This document shows positions 22,029 to 31,364 of a stretch of DNA of 64,000 nt, in pieces. The stretch's first letter is position 1. Every line of letters starts with the position of its first letter. The notes beneath the pieces are model-generated. The model was not told the DNA's origin, did not search any database, and saw only the letters and a program-made list of their open reading frames with translations. Made by a program: the position numbers and the translations under genes. This DNA is from Allopusillimonas ginsengisoli (lineage in GTDB: Bacteria > Pseudomonadota > Gammaproteobacteria > Burkholderiales > Burkholderiaceae_B), in the NCBI GenBank assembly GCA_005239165.1, contig RAPG01000002.1, forward strand, positions 372,001 through 436,000, written 5' to 3'.

Positions 22029-23735
22029 ATGGACATCCGACGCACCATCCTATGGATGATATTTTCTTTCTCGCTATTGCTGCTATGGAATAACTGGCAG
22101 GTACACAATGGCAAGGCCTCGCTGTTTGGCGGTTCGCCAACAGCCACGCAGACGACTGCAGGCAAAACGGCAAGCACCGAGGGCCATGCAGACGGCAGCA
22201 TACCTGCCCCGGCCCCAACGGCAACACCTGCGACAGCCACTGCTGCTGCAGGCGACACCAACGTGCCTGGCGGCAAAGCTCCTGCGGCAGCCAGTACCTC
22301 AGAGAAGGTTACCGTCACCACAGACGTATTCAATCTGACGTTTGACACCCTGGGTGCACAGCTGGTCAAGGCCGAGTTGCTCAAGTACGACGTGTCCAAA
22401 AACGACCCCGCCCCCATGGTGCTGTTCGATAACACGGCCCCGTACATGTATGTGGCACAAACGGGTATCGTAGGCGCCCCCCAGGGCCAGAGCTACCCTA
22501 CGCATCTCACCCCATTCCGGCTGGTTTCCACGCAAACACAACTCACCGGCGATGCGCTTGATGTCGTGTTCGAGGCCGAATCCGATGGTGTTAAGGTTGT
22601 TAAAACCTATACGCTGCACCGTGATCGCTATGACATCGGCGTGCGTCACGAAGTATTCAACGACAGCGGAAAGCCTATTACACCGTCGCTGTACCTGCAG
22701 CTGACGCGCGACGGGCATGATCCTTCAGACTCCTTCGCCTTCTACAAAACCTTTACCGGCCCCGCGCTGTACTCGTCCGAAGAAAAATTCCAGAAGATTA
22801 GCTTTTCAGACATCGACAAAGGTAAAGCCAAGTACATCAAGCAGGCCGACGACGGCTGGATCGGCATGGTGCAGCACTACTTCGCCACGGCCTGGGTGCC
22901 GCCAGAAGGTGTAACGCGCCACAACGAAGTCATCAAGCTGCCAAACGATCTGTACACCGTCCGCACCATTGAGGCCGTAGGCACCATTGAGCCAGGCAGC
23001 AGTGTTGCAGTACCGGCCAACCTGTGGGTAGGTCCGCAAGACCAGAAAGCCATGAGCGCGCTGGCGCCGGGCCTTGAGCTGGTGGTCGACTATGGCTGGC
23101 TTACCATTATTGCCAAGCCAGTGTTCAAGATCATGACCTGGATCCACAGCGTGCTGGGCAACTGGGGCTGGACTATCGTCGTACTGACCATGCTCATCAA
23201 GCTGGTGTTTTATCCGCTTTCGGCAGCCAGCTACCGCTCCATGGCCAAGATGAAGTTGGTAACCCCACGCATGAAAGCACTGCGTGAAAAGTTCGGCGAC
23301 GACAAGGCCAAGCTGAATTCAGCCATGATGGAGATGTACCGCACTGAAAAAATCAACCCATTGGGCGGTTGTTTACCCATGGTGGTTCAGATTCCGGTAT
23401 TTATTGCTCTCTATTGGGTACTGTTGGGCAGCGTAGAAATGCGCGGTGCACCCTGGATACTGTGGGTTCAGGACCTTTCAGCCCGCGATCCATGGTTTAT
23501 TCTGCCTGCCATCATGATGGCCACCATGTTCCTGCAGATCAAGCTGAACCCCACACCGCCCGATCCTACGCAGGCCAAGATCATGATGGTCATGCCTCTT
23601 GTGTTCGGCGGCATGATGTTCTTCTTCCCCGCTGGTCTGGTGCTGTACTGGTGCGTAAACAACTCCATTTCGATTGCACAGCAGCGCTACATCATGCACA
23701 AGCTCGATAAAGAAACGGCAGCGGCCAACCGCTAG
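22029..23735 (+). CDS. yidC: Membrane protein insertase YidC
   Basis: A 568-residue inner-membrane insertase and chaperone. It has an N-terminal signal-anchor (residues 1-22, ILWMIFSFSLLLLWN), an Ala/Thr-rich linker, the large periplasmic beta domain (about 90-340) and the conserved C-terminal five-helix core. That core includes GNWGWTIVVLTMLIKLVFYP, the Arg-containing groove (SMAKMKLVTPRMKALREKF), GGCLPMVVQIPVFIALYWVL and the final SIAQQRYIMHKL. It follows yidD by 107 bp. A strong terminator ends the unit; mnmE is not next, as it is in many relatives. Confidence 0.98.
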   Translation: MDIRRTILWMIFSFSLLLLWNNWQVHNGKASLFGGSPTATQTTAGKTASTEGHADGSIPAPAPTATPATATAAAGDTNVPGGKAPAAASTSEKVTVTTDVFNLTFDTLGAQLVKAELLKYDVSKNDPAPMVLFDNTAPYMYVAQTGIVGAPQGQSYPTHLTPFRLVSTQTQLTGDALDVVFEAESDGVKVVKTYTLHRDRYDIGVRHEVFNDSGKPITPSLYLQLTRDGHDPSDSFAFYKTFTGPALYSSEEKFQKISFSDIDKGKAKYIKQADDGWIGMVQHYFATAWVPPEGVTRHNEVIKLPNDLYTVRTIEAVGTIEPGSSVAVPANLWVGPQDQKAMSALAPGLELVVDYGWLTIIAKPVFKIMTWIHSVLGNWGWTIVVLTMLIKLVFYPLSAASYRSMAKMKLVTPRMKALREKFGDDKAKLNSAMMEMYRTEKINPLGGCLPMVVQIPVFIALYWVLLGSVEMRGAPWILWVQDLSARDPWFILPAIMMATMFLQIKLNPTPPDPTQAKIMMVMPLVFGGMMFFFPAGLVLYWCVNNSISIAQQRYIMHKLDKETAAANR

Positions 23736-23752
23736 CCAGGCTCGCACGCCAC

Positions 23753-23802
23753 ATGGCGCCCGCCTGAGACACCCACACGGTGTTTCGGACGGGCGCCATT
23801 TT
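23753..23802 (+). terminator. Terminator after yidC
   Basis: A 10-bp outer stem (23753-23762 with 23790-23799) encloses an inner hairpin (TGAGACACC against GGTGTTTCGG), followed by TTTTG. This is a typical rho-independent terminator separating the rpmH-yidC unit from the liv operon. Confidence 0.85.
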
Positions 23803-23965
23803 GTTGTACCGTCATTGGGTTATTCCCGATAGAATTTACTTTAGGCCTAATGTAACTTGACCCACTAAGGATGATGCCCTCACTGGCGGCAGTTTCTGCC
23901 CTGGTCTGGCTGCATAACCTCAACCATAACAATGACTCGCGCACCTCACGCGAACAGGAGACCTC

Positions 23966-25165
23966 ATGAAACTTGCCCTATCGCCATTGCGGCGTGGCCT
24001 GCTGCGCCATGGCCTCGTCGGCGCACTGCTTTGCAGCGCCCTGGGCGTAAGCCCCAGCTTCGCCCAGGATCCCGTAAAAATCGGGTTTATTGGCACCATG
24101 TCAGGACCTGGCGGTGCACTGGGGCAAGATCAATACGACGCATTTATGCTGGCCATTGAGCAAAATGACGGCAAGCTCGGCGGTGTGCCCGTCAGCGTGG
24201 TTCGCGAAGATGACCAGCTAAAGCCCGATGTGGGTGTACAGGCAGCCACCCGCCTGCTCGAAAGCGAGCACGTTCCCATTATTACGGGCGTGACGTTTTC
24301 CAATGTGATGATGGCCATTCACAAGCCCATCACCGATGCCGGGGTATTTTTCATTGGCTCGAACGCTGGCCCGGCTCCCATCGCCGGCAAGCAGTGCTCA
24401 CCGTATTTTTTCTCGACATCCTGGGATAACGACATGTTGCACGAGGCAGGGGGCCAGCTTTCCTCTGATCTTGGCTACAAGAACATGTACGTAATGGCAG
24501 CCAACTATCAGGCCGGTCGCGATGCAGTGTCTGGCTTCAAACGTGATTACACGGGCAAGGTCATCGACGAGGTGTACACACAGGTTAACCAGCCCGATTA
24601 TTCGGCTGAAATCGCTCAGCTACAGGCAGCCTCGCCCGACGCGGTCTATGTGTTTTACCCGGGCGGCATGGGCGTCAATTTCGTCAAGCAATACCGCCAG
24701 GCGGGGCTGTTGGGCAATCTTCCGCTCATTTCGGTGTCGACCATTGATGGTTCCACACTGCCTGCCCTCAAGAAGCTGGCTATAGGCGCCATTACCAGCG
24801 CCCCTTATGCGCCCAACCTCGACAACGCGCAAAACAAGCAGTTTGTAAAAGCCTTTGTCGAAAAATACGAGCGCGTACCTTCCATGTATGCAGCACAATC
24901 GTATGATGCGGCCAACCTGATCGCCTCGGCACTCACCAAGGTCAAAGGTAACCTTAGCGACAAAGAAGCTTTCCGTGCGGCGCTCAAAGAAGCCGATTTC
25001 GATTCAGTACGCGGCAGCTTCAAGTTTGAATCGAACCAGTTTCCCGACGCGCCTTTTTATCGCGTTGATGTCGTCGAAGGAAAAGACGGCGCAGAGCTGA
25101 GCGCGACCACACCCATCAAGATCAAGACACGCGCCGGGTTTGCCGAACAGTGCAATATGAAGTAA
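23966..25165 (+). CDS. Branched-chain amino acid-type ABC transporter, periplasmic binding protein
   Basis: A 399-residue periplasmic protein with a Sec signal (1-34, cleavage after SFA), then DPVKIGFIGTMSGPGGALGQ, the usual start of a LivK/LivJ-type domain. The two-lobe peripla_BP_6 fold is supported by TGVTFSNVMMAI and PDAVYVFYPGGMGVNFVKQYR. It heads a gene set of two permeases and two ATPases. Related proteins bind leucine/isoleucine/valine but also amides and aromatic acids, so the ligand is undetermined. A stem-loop follows the stop. Confidence 0.92.
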   Translation: MKLALSPLRRGLLRHGLVGALLCSALGVSPSFAQDPVKIGFIGTMSGPGGALGQDQYDAFMLAIEQNDGKLGGVPVSVVREDDQLKPDVGVQAATRLLESEHVPIITGVTFSNVMMAIHKPITDAGVFFIGSNAGPAPIAGKQCSPYFFSTSWDNDMLHEAGGQLSSDLGYKNMYVMAANYQAGRDAVSGFKRDYTGKVIDEVYTQVNQPDYSAEIAQLQAASPDAVYVFYPGGMGVNFVKQYRQAGLLGNLPLISVSTIDGSTLPALKKLAIGAITSAPYAPNLDNAQNKQFVKAFVEKYERVPSMYAAQSYDAANLIASALTKVKGNLSDKEAFRAALKEADFDSVRGSFKFESNQFPDAPFYRVDVVEGKDGAELSATTPIKIKTRAGFAEQCNMK

Positions 25166-25173
25166 GAACGTTA

Positions 25174-25197
25174 CCGGGGCCGCTTTGCCGGCCCCGG
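25174..25197 (+). other. Intercistronic GC-rich hairpin after the binding-protein gene
   Basis: CCGGGGCCG (25174-25182) pairs with CGGCCCCGG (25189-25197) across a 6-base loop, without a T-run. Hairpins here typically stabilise the upstream message so that the binding protein is made in excess over the membrane subunits. Confidence 0.6.
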
Positions 25198-25217
25198 GGT
25201 GCTGCACGGAGGCCTAC

Positions 25218-26138
25218 TTGAGCCCGACTTTATTCGTACTCCAATTGCTCAACGGCCTACAGCTGGGAGTGTTGCTGTTTTTGATGGCGGCTGGCCTGAC
25301 GCTGGTGTTCGGGATCATGAGCTTTGTAAACCTGGCGCATGGCTCCATGTATATGATGGGCGCTTTTTTTGCTGCGTCGCTTTACAACTACACGGGCTCG
25401 TTCATTCTGGCGGCGGTTCTGCTCGTACCCGCCATGATTGCGCTGGGGCTGGCCGTAGAATGGATTGCCCTGCGCAAGCTCTACCAGCGTGATCACCTTG
25501 ATCAGGTGCTTGCCACCTTTGGTCTCATCCTGTTTTTCAACGAACTGGCCCGCATGATCTGGGGCGCATCACCGTATTACATGGAAGTGCCAGAGTTTTT
25601 GACTGGCGCGGTCAATTTATTCGGTATCCGTTATCCCAAGTTTCGCCTGCTCATCATTGGCAGCGGACTGCTGGTCGCACTGGGCTGCTATGTGCTGATC
25701 CATAGAACACGCATAGGCATGCTGATTCGCGCAGGGGCCAGCAACCGCACCATGGTGGGCGCGCTGGGCATCAATATTGTGCTGCTGAACTCCATGGTAT
25801 TTGCGCTAGGGGCTGTACTGGCGGGTATGGCGGGTCTGCTTGCCGGGCCCATTATGTCGGTGCAGGCAGGCATGGGCGAGCCCGTACTTATTCTGACCAT
25901 GGTGGTCATTGTGATCGGCGGCATAGGCTCAATACGGGGCGCATTTTATGCCGCCCTCATCGTGGGCGTCGTCGACACGCTGGGTCGCACTTTGTTGCCC
26001 TCGGTGTTGCGCACCATGTTTGAGCGCAGTACCGCAGACATTGCAGGCCCGGCACTGGCCTCCATGATGATTTACCTGCTCATGGCCTTTGTCCTGGCCA
26101 TCAAGCCCCAGGGACTGTTCCCGGTACATAACACTTGA
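25218..26138 (+). CDS. livH: Branched-chain amino acid-type ABC permease, LivH-like
   Basis: A 306-residue inner-membrane permease with about eight hydrophobic helices. LivH-type signatures are NGLQLGVLLFLMAAGLTLVFG, MSFVNLAHGSMYMMGAF and VVIVIGGIGSIRGAF. I start it at TTG 25218 because GGAGG sits at 25208-25212; the frame also opens slightly further upstream without a ribosome site. It is the second gene of the operon, ending just before livM. Confidence 0.9.
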   Translation: MSPTLFVLQLLNGLQLGVLLFLMAAGLTLVFGIMSFVNLAHGSMYMMGAFFAASLYNYTGSFILAAVLLVPAMIALGLAVEWIALRKLYQRDHLDQVLATFGLILFFNELARMIWGASPYYMEVPEFLTGAVNLFGIRYPKFRLLIIGSGLLVALGCYVLIHRTRIGMLIRAGASNRTMVGALGINIVLLNSMVFALGAVLAGMAGLLAGPIMSVQAGMGEPVLILTMVVIVIGGIGSIRGAFYAALIVGVVDTLGRTLLPSVLRTMFERSTADIAGPALASMMIYLLMAFVLAIKPQGLFPVHNT

Positions 26139-26161
26139 TACAGCCTCATCGCGCCAACCAC

Positions 26162-27180
26162 ATGTCTTCTGCAACCAGCGTCATTCCTGCTTCGTCCTCC
26201 CCGCGCTCTTCTCTGGGCACTGTGGTCGGCATTGTGCTGCTCATCGCCCTGGCATTGGTGCCACTGCTGGCCAGTACTGATCCTTTTGTTGTCACCCTGT
26301 TTTCACGTATTCTGGTTTTTGCCATCGCGGCCGTGTCGCTCAACCTGATTCTTGGCTATGGCGGGCTGGTCAGCTTCGGGCATGCCCTGTATCTTGGCCT
26401 GGGCGTATACAGCGCCAGCATTCTCAGCTTTCATGGCATAGACAATGGTTGGATACAGTTGCTGGTTACGCTGGTCGTCTGTTGTCTGATCGGCCTGCTC
26501 ACAGGCGCCATCGTGCTGCGCACCACGGGCATCGCTTTCATCATGATTACCCTGGCCTTTGCCCAGATGTTTTATTTTTTGTTTGTCAGCCTCAGCCAAT
26601 ATGGTGGAGATGACGGCATGCGACTGGCTTCTGGCAGCAAATTCAGCGGCATCGATCTGGCTCAGGCCAATACACTTTACTGGGTTGCATTCGTGATCTT
26701 GTGCGTCAGCCTGTACGGTACTCAAGGGTGATTCATTCACGCTTTGGTGTTGTACTGCGGGCCAGCAAGAGCAATGATAGGCGCATGAAGGCACTGGGCT
26801 TTCCAACCTTTCGCTATCGCCTGGCCGCGTATGTGATGTCGGCAGCACTCTGTGGTGTTGCCGGACTGCTTTTCGCCAATCTTACTGAGTTCGCGTCTCC
26901 TTCTTACATGTCGTGGACGACCTCAGGCGAGCTCATTGTTATGGTGATGCTGGGTGGACTGGGCACCCTGTTCGGACCGTTGGTCGGCAGCCTCGCCATG
27001 ATACTGACCGAAGAAGGGCTAAAGATGTTGACGCAGCACTGGATGGTTATTTTCGGGCCACTGATTGTGCTGGTTGTAACGGTCAGTCGGCAAGGCATCA
27101 TAGGCGTACTGCACATAGTTCAGGACCGTCATGCGCAACGCAGCGTGCGCCCGGATCATCCCGTACGGGAACAGCCATGA
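26162..27180 (+). pseudogene. livM: Branched-chain amino acid-type ABC permease LivM, single-base frameshift
   Basis: Two overlapping frames together encode one LivM-like permease. The first (from ATG 26162, or TTG 26135) runs to VAFVILCVSLYG and stops at 26731. The second resumes at YSRVIHSRFGVVLRASKSND, the conserved LivM cytoplasmic loop, and continues to 27180. A one-base deletion at about 26716-26719 (CTG TAC GG-TAC) accounts for both. The sequence is otherwise intact, so this is either a recent mutation or a sequencing error. If real, the transporter lacks one permease, although the two ATPase genes downstream remain open. Confidence 0.85.
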
Positions 27181-27244
27181 AGTACACCACTGTCGCTTTA
27201 TCTGCGTTCCAGCCCACCTTAACCACCTTTCAGGCGAGCGTGGC

Positions 27245-27988
27245 ATGAGCCTGTTATCTGTACGCAATCTGGTAAAGCGCTTTGGCGGCCTGGCGGCAAC
27301 CGATGGTTTTGATTTTGATCTGTTGCCTGGTGAAACCCACGCCATCATCGGCCCCAACGGCGCTGGCAAGAGCACACTGATTACGCAACTGGCAGGTGAG
27401 CTAAAGCCAGACAGCGGAACAATCTTGCTTAACGGGCAAGATATTACCCATGAGCGTGCCGAACAACGGGCACTGCGCGGCATTGCCCGCTCTTACCAGA
27501 TCACGTCGGTGCTCTCTTCGTTCACCGCGCTAGAAAACGTCATGCTGGCGGTGCAAGCGCATCAGGGTCACAGCTTCAAGTTCTGGACGCCCGCATCTCG
27601 ACAGGTCTCACTAACCGGACCAGCCAGCCTGGCCCTGGAGCGTGTGGGGCTGGGGCCACATATGCATGTGCTGGCGTCCGACATGGCTCACGGCGAACAA
27701 CGCCAGCTTGAGCTGGCCATGGTGCTGGCCGGGCAACCCAAGTTATTGCTGCTGGACGAACCCATGGCGGGCATGAGTCAGGCCGAATCAGAACAGATGA
27801 CTGAACTGCTGCTAAGGCTGAAAGGGCAGTACGGCATTGTGCTGGTAGAGCATGACATGGATGCCGTCTTCCGTCTGGCCGATCGCATTACAGTGCTCGT
27901 GTATGGTCGCGGTATTGCCTGTGGCCTGCCCGAACAGATACGCACCAACCCGGAAGTTCGCATGGCCTACCTTGGAGATGATGCGTAA
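27245..27988 (+). CDS. livG: Branched-chain amino acid-type ABC ATPase, LivG-like
   Basis: A 247-residue ABC ATPase with Walker A GPNGAGKST (near residue 36) and Walker B LLLLDEPMAGM. The signature region reads LASDMAHGEQRQLELA, where the usual LSGG is replaced by MAHGEQ, as is common in LivG-like proteins. The H-loop is VLVEHDMDAVF. Start at ATG 27245 (MSLLSVRNLVKRFGG); the frame extends upstream without conserved sequence. The TAA overlaps the livF start as TAATG. Confidence 0.93.
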   Translation: MSLLSVRNLVKRFGGLAATDGFDFDLLPGETHAIIGPNGAGKSTLITQLAGELKPDSGTILLNGQDITHERAEQRALRGIARSYQITSVLSSFTALENVMLAVQAHQGHSFKFWTPASRQVSLTGPASLALERVGLGPHMHVLASDMAHGEQRQLELAMVLAGQPKLLLLDEPMAGMSQAESEQMTELLLRLKGQYGIVLVEHDMDAVFRLADRITVLVYGRGIACGLPEQIRTNPEVRMAYLGDDA

Positions 27989-28701
27989 TGCCCGCGCCCT
28001 TGCTTGACGTTGATCATATAGATACTTTTTATGGGCCCAGCCAGGCCTTGTCGGGCATGTCGTTTAGCGTGATGCCCGGTCAGTTTGTGACCTTGCTGGG
28101 GCGCAATGGCATGGGCAAGACGACCAGCGTAAAGTCAGTCATGGGGTTGATGTCACCGGCGCGGGGCAGCATACGCTTTGACGGCAAAAATATTGCAGGA
28201 CTGCCTGCCTACCAGGTGGCCCGGGCCGGCATAGGGCTGGTCCCCGAAGGCAGGCAGGTGTTTCCCAACCTGACTGTGCACGAAAACCTGGTGGCCACGG
28301 CGCATAATCGCCAGGGCCAGGCCTCGCCATGGACACAAGAAAAAATCTACGCGCTGTTCCCACGACTTGATGAACGATCGGGCAACCTGGGCGCCAATTT
28401 ATCAGGCGGTGAGCAGCAAATGCTGGCCATTGGCCGGGCGTTAATGACCAACCCCAGGCTGCTTATTCTGGACGAAGCCACTGAAGGGCTGGCCCCGCTC
28501 ATACGCAATGATATCTGGCACTGCCTTACTGAACTCAAAGCGTCGGGCCTGGCCATCATATGCATAGACAAAAATTTAAATTCTTTGCTGCCGCTGGCCG
28601 ACCACCACTATATCGTCGAGAAAGGCCGTGTGGTGTGGTCAGGTACCTCTACAGAGTTGCGAAACCAGCGCGAGCAGCTGCAGGGTTATATGGGTGTGTA
28701 G
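27988..28701 (+). CDS. livF: Branched-chain amino acid-type ABC ATPase, LivF-like
   Basis: A 237-residue ABC ATPase with Walker A GRNGMGKTT, the LivF hallmark LVPEGRQVFPNLTVHENL, signature LSGGEQQMLAIGRAL and Walker B LLILDEATEGL. It ends with the typical YMGV-like tail (LQGYMGV). It is the last gene of the liv operon, coupled to livG by a one-base TAATG overlap. Confidence 0.94.
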   Translation: MPAPLLDVDHIDTFYGPSQALSGMSFSVMPGQFVTLLGRNGMGKTTSVKSVMGLMSPARGSIRFDGKNIAGLPAYQVARAGIGLVPEGRQVFPNLTVHENLVATAHNRQGQASPWTQEKIYALFPRLDERSGNLGANLSGGEQQMLAIGRALMTNPRLLILDEATEGLAPLIRNDIWHCLTELKASGLAIICIDKNLNSLLPLADHHYIVEKGRVVWSGTSTELRNQREQLQGYMGV

Positions 28702-28811
28702 AAGGGGCCTGTGAGCCGATGTTTGGCTGTTGTATTTGAACTGTTGGGCCACAATTGATGTGTATTACTTGTTGGTATATGCTGATATTGTCGTAAAAAC
28801 AGGAGGCCGTA

Positions 28812-29069
28812 ATGACACACAATACATCCGTATCCCTCGGAGATCACTTTACCGGCTTCATCATCGATCAGGTGCGCACCGGGCGCTACGGTTCAGCAAG
28901 CGATGTTGTGCGGGCGGGGCTACGGCTTCTAGAAGAACACGAGGCCAAGGTTAACGCCCTGCAAAATGCCCTGATCGCTGGCGAAGAATCCGGTGAGCCC
29001 CAGCCGTTCGATAGTGAAGCTTTCTTGGCACGCATGCACGTAAAACACGCTCACAAAGATGCCGGGTAA
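28812..29069 (+). CDS. parD: ParD-type ribbon-helix-helix antitoxin
   Basis: An 85-residue protein of the CopG/Arc ParD family: N-terminal strand [16 protein letters not shown], helix [27 protein letters not shown] ([11 protein letters not shown] is the family signature) and an acidic C-terminal toxin-binding part ([10 protein letters not shown]). A perfect AGGAGG lies six bases upstream of the ATG. The partner ParE gene overlaps its 3' end but is only a stub, so this antitoxin is orphaned. It may still autorepress its promoter. Confidence 0.9.
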   Translation: MTHNTSVSLGDHFTGFIIDQVRTGRYGSASDVVRAGLRLLEEHEAKVNALQNALIAGEESGEPQPFDSEAFLARMHVKHAHKDAG

Positions 29070-29118
29070 AAATAAGACCTATAAACTTGCACCGCTGGTC
29101 GCCATGATCAGCGCATAG
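29059..29118 (+). pseudogene. Truncated ParE toxin gene stub
   Basis: The ATG at 29059 overlaps the parD end by 11 bases, the usual parD-parE arrangement, and starts [13 protein letters not shown], like a ParE N-terminus. After 19 codons (LVAMISA) it stops at TAG 29116. No continuation is seen in any frame downstream, so most of the toxin gene is deleted. The following stretch to the katA region holds no gene. Confidence 0.6.
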
Positions 29119-29226
29119 CCTCCCAATCAGACCAAAGTAAGCCCGAACTCATAGCGAGCATAACGAGCGGATGCCCTTGCTATACATGCAACGGTGCATG
29201 CATTCCAACGGTTCACTCCCAGGCAA

Positions 29227-29263
29227 ATAGCAAATATCTATCACCATCTAAGTATTAATCAAT
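29227..29263 (+). promoter_or_regulatory. Candidate OxyR binding site upstream of catalase
   Basis: ATAG at 29227-29230 and CTAT at 29238-29241 are separated by exactly seven bases, the OxyR half-site form ATAG-N7-CTAT. A second, weaker half-site follows at the right spacing (TAAG at 29249-29252, CAAT-like at 29260-29263). It lies about 135-170 bp upstream of the katA start, consistent with peroxide induction. Confidence 0.5.
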
Positions 29264-29395
29264 TTTACTTAACAGATCAGAATGACTAGACTTTGATCTG
29301 TATTGAATACGCTTTGCACGATTTTCATTACGATAGAGTTGTTCCAGGCGCGGCATCTTGACCGTTGCCATGATGATTTGTTTGAGGGGAATCTC

Positions 29396-30841
29396 ATGAA
29401 AAAACTAACTACCGCCGCTGGCGCGCCAGTCGTCGATAATCAGAACACCATGACCGCCGGGCCGCGCGGCCCGGTTCTGATGCAAGATGTCTGGCTCATG
29501 GAAAAGCTGGCGCACTTTGATCGTGAGGTAATCCCCGAGCGTCGCATGCACGCAAAAGGCGCGGGCGCTTACGGTACATTTACCGTTACTCATGATATTT
29601 CCAAGTACACGCGCGCCAAAATGTTTTCTGAGGTGGGCAAGCAAACACAAATGTTTGCGCGCTTTTCGACCGTAGCAGGCGAGCGCGGCGCCGCAGATGC
29701 CGAGCGTGATATTCGCGGCATCGCCATGAAGTTTTATACCGAAGAAGGCAACTGGGATCTGGTTGGCAACAACACACCCGTTTTCTTCTTTCGTGACCCG
29801 CTGAAGTTTCCCGACCTGAACCACGCCGTAAAACGCGACCCACGCACCGGCATGCGCAGCCCGCAAAACAACTGGGAGTTCTGGACGGGCCTGCCCGAGG
29901 CCCTGCATCAGGTCACCATTATTATGAGCGACCGTGGTATTCCCGTTGGCTTTCGCAACATGCACTTGTTTGGCAGCCATACGTTCAGCTTCATCAATGC
30001 CGAAAACGAGCGCTTCTGGGTCAAGTTCACGTTCAAGACCAAGCAAGGCATTAAAAACCTTACTGACGCCGAAGCCTGTGAAATGGTTGGCCATGATCGC
30101 GAAAGCTCACAGCGCGATTTGTACCAGGCCATTGAGGCAGGCGACTTCCCTCGCTGGACTTTGTACGTACAGATCATGCCTGAGAAAGAGGCAGGGTCTT
30201 ACCACCTTAACCCCTTCGACCTCACCAAGGTGTGGCCACATGGCGATTACCCCCTGATCGAAGTGGGCACCATGGAACTGAACCGCAACCCTGAAAACTT
30301 CTTCGCCGAAGTTGAACAGGCTGCCTTCACACCTGCCGCCGTTGTACCCGGCATCGGCTTCTCGCCCGATCGCATGCTGCAGGCCCGTCTGTTCTCATAC
30401 GGCGATGCGCAGCGCTACCGCCTGGGCGTTAATCACCATCAGATACCCGTCAATACGCCCAAGTGCCCGTATCACAGCTTCCATCGAGACGGCGCCATGC
30501 GGGTTGACGGTAACTACGGCGGTACCACCGGAAACGAACCCAACGCCAGCGGCGAATGGGCGGAGCAGCCTGAGTATCGTGAACCGCCACTATCGCTGGA
30601 AGGTGCAGCGGATCACTGGAACCACCGCGTTGACGAAGATTACTTCTCGCAAACTGGCAACCTGTTCAGATTGATGAATGACGAACAGAAACAGGCTTTG
30701 TTCTACAACACAGCGCGCAACATAGCTGGCGTAAGCAAAGACGTGCAGGCCAAGCACATCGAGCATTGCACTGCGGCTGACCCCGCCTATGGTGCTGGCG
30801 TAGCGAAGGCAATTGAAGAAGTCGAAGGCATGAAAGCTTAA
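29396..30841 (+). CDS. katA: Catalase, small-subunit haem type (clade 3)
   Basis: A 481-residue monofunctional catalase decomposing H2O2 to water and oxygen. The start is ATG 29396 ([12 protein letters not shown]), with GAGGGGA upstream. Active-site elements: distal His in [15 protein letters not shown], Asn in [17 protein letters not shown] and proximal Tyr in [14 protein letters not shown]. Length fits clade 3 catalases that bind NADPH. No signal peptide is seen, so it is cytoplasmic. The gene is monocistronic between an OxyR-like site and a long terminator hairpin. Confidence 0.97.
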   Translation: MKKLTTAAGAPVVDNQNTMTAGPRGPVLMQDVWLMEKLAHFDREVIPERRMHAKGAGAYGTFTVTHDISKYTRAKMFSEVGKQTQMFARFSTVAGERGAADAERDIRGIAMKFYTEEGNWDLVGNNTPVFFFRDPLKFPDLNHAVKRDPRTGMRSPQNNWEFWTGLPEALHQVTIIMSDRGIPVGFRNMHLFGSHTFSFINAENERFWVKFTFKTKQGIKNLTDAEACEMVGHDRESSQRDLYQAIEAGDFPRWTLYVQIMPEKEAGSYHLNPFDLTKVWPHGDYPLIEVGTMELNRNPENFFAEVEQAAFTPAAVVPGIGFSPDRMLQARLFSYGDAQRYRLGVNHHQIPVNTPKCPYHSFHRDGAMRVDGNYGGTTGNEPNASGEWAEQPEYREPPLSLEGAADHWNHRVDEDYFSQTGNLFRLMNDEQKQALFYNTARNIAGVSKDVQAKHIEHCTAADPAYGAGVAKAIEEVEGMKA

Positions 30842-30873
30842 GCGCTGATCACTCGGTAGCTTTCTTTAGAAAC

Positions 30874-30909
30874 ATAGGGCAGAGGCGGCGTAAACCGCCT
30901 CTGCCCTAT
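30874..30909 (+). terminator. Terminator-like hairpin after katA
   Basis: A perfect 15-bp stem (30874-30888 with 30895-30909, loop CGTAAA) 33 bases after the catalase stop. It lacks a clear T-tract, because its 3' arm runs directly into a 14-bp tandem repeat. Confidence 0.6.
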
Positions 30910-31001
30910 TGCGTTATCCCTATTGCGTTATCCCTATTGCGTTATCCCTATTGCGTTATCCCTATTGCGTTATCCCTGGTGCGTTATCCCTGGTGCGTTA
31001 T
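30904..31001 (+). repeat. 14-bp tandem repeat, seven copies
   Basis: Five copies of CCCTATTGCGTTAT are followed by two of CCCTGGTGCGTTAT, with no gaps. The first six bases of copy 1 (CCCTAT) belong to the 3' arm of the preceding hairpin, so the array apparently grew from the terminator. No reading frame of interest crosses it. Confidence 0.95.
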
Positions 31002-31068
31002 GCGAGCCTTAGCGACCTACTCAGCCGCTGCCAACATTAAGCACTTAGGGCTAATGACTACACGCCTT

Positions 31069-31263
31069 CTACAAATAAGACTTATCATCCAGATAGGCCT
31101 TGCGCCATCGTGTAATGCTCACACGCTCAAACAGACCGGCCGCCGTAAACGGATCAGCATCGATAAAATCCTGAGCTTCGCCACGCGTTTCGACATTAAC
31201 AATATAGACACCACCTGTCCCCCTGAGCCATCGTCCTAAAGCTTGGCACTGCTCGCAGCCCAC
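31069..31263 (-). pseudogene. YciI-like protein fragment lacking its N-terminal half
   Basis: On the minus strand the frame encodes GTGGVYIVNVETRGEAQDFI then DADPFTAAGLFERVSITRWRK and KSYL at the stop. This is the C-terminal half of a YciI-like (YCII/dimeric ferredoxin-fold) domain, including the DADPF..AGLF motif. The upstream codons before GTGGVY show no YciI sequence and no start with a ribosome site, and the catalytic N-terminal His-Asp part is absent. It ends close to the mnmE promoter region and is probably a 5'-truncated relic. Confidence 0.65.
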
Positions 31264-31364
31264 AAGCGTCTCGGCTAAACTGCTCGCATACCCCGTAGTC
31301 CGCCGCCGCGCCGCATCACGCAGCGTGCCAGGCGCGACACTTTTGTACAGGTTTTCTACTCGCC

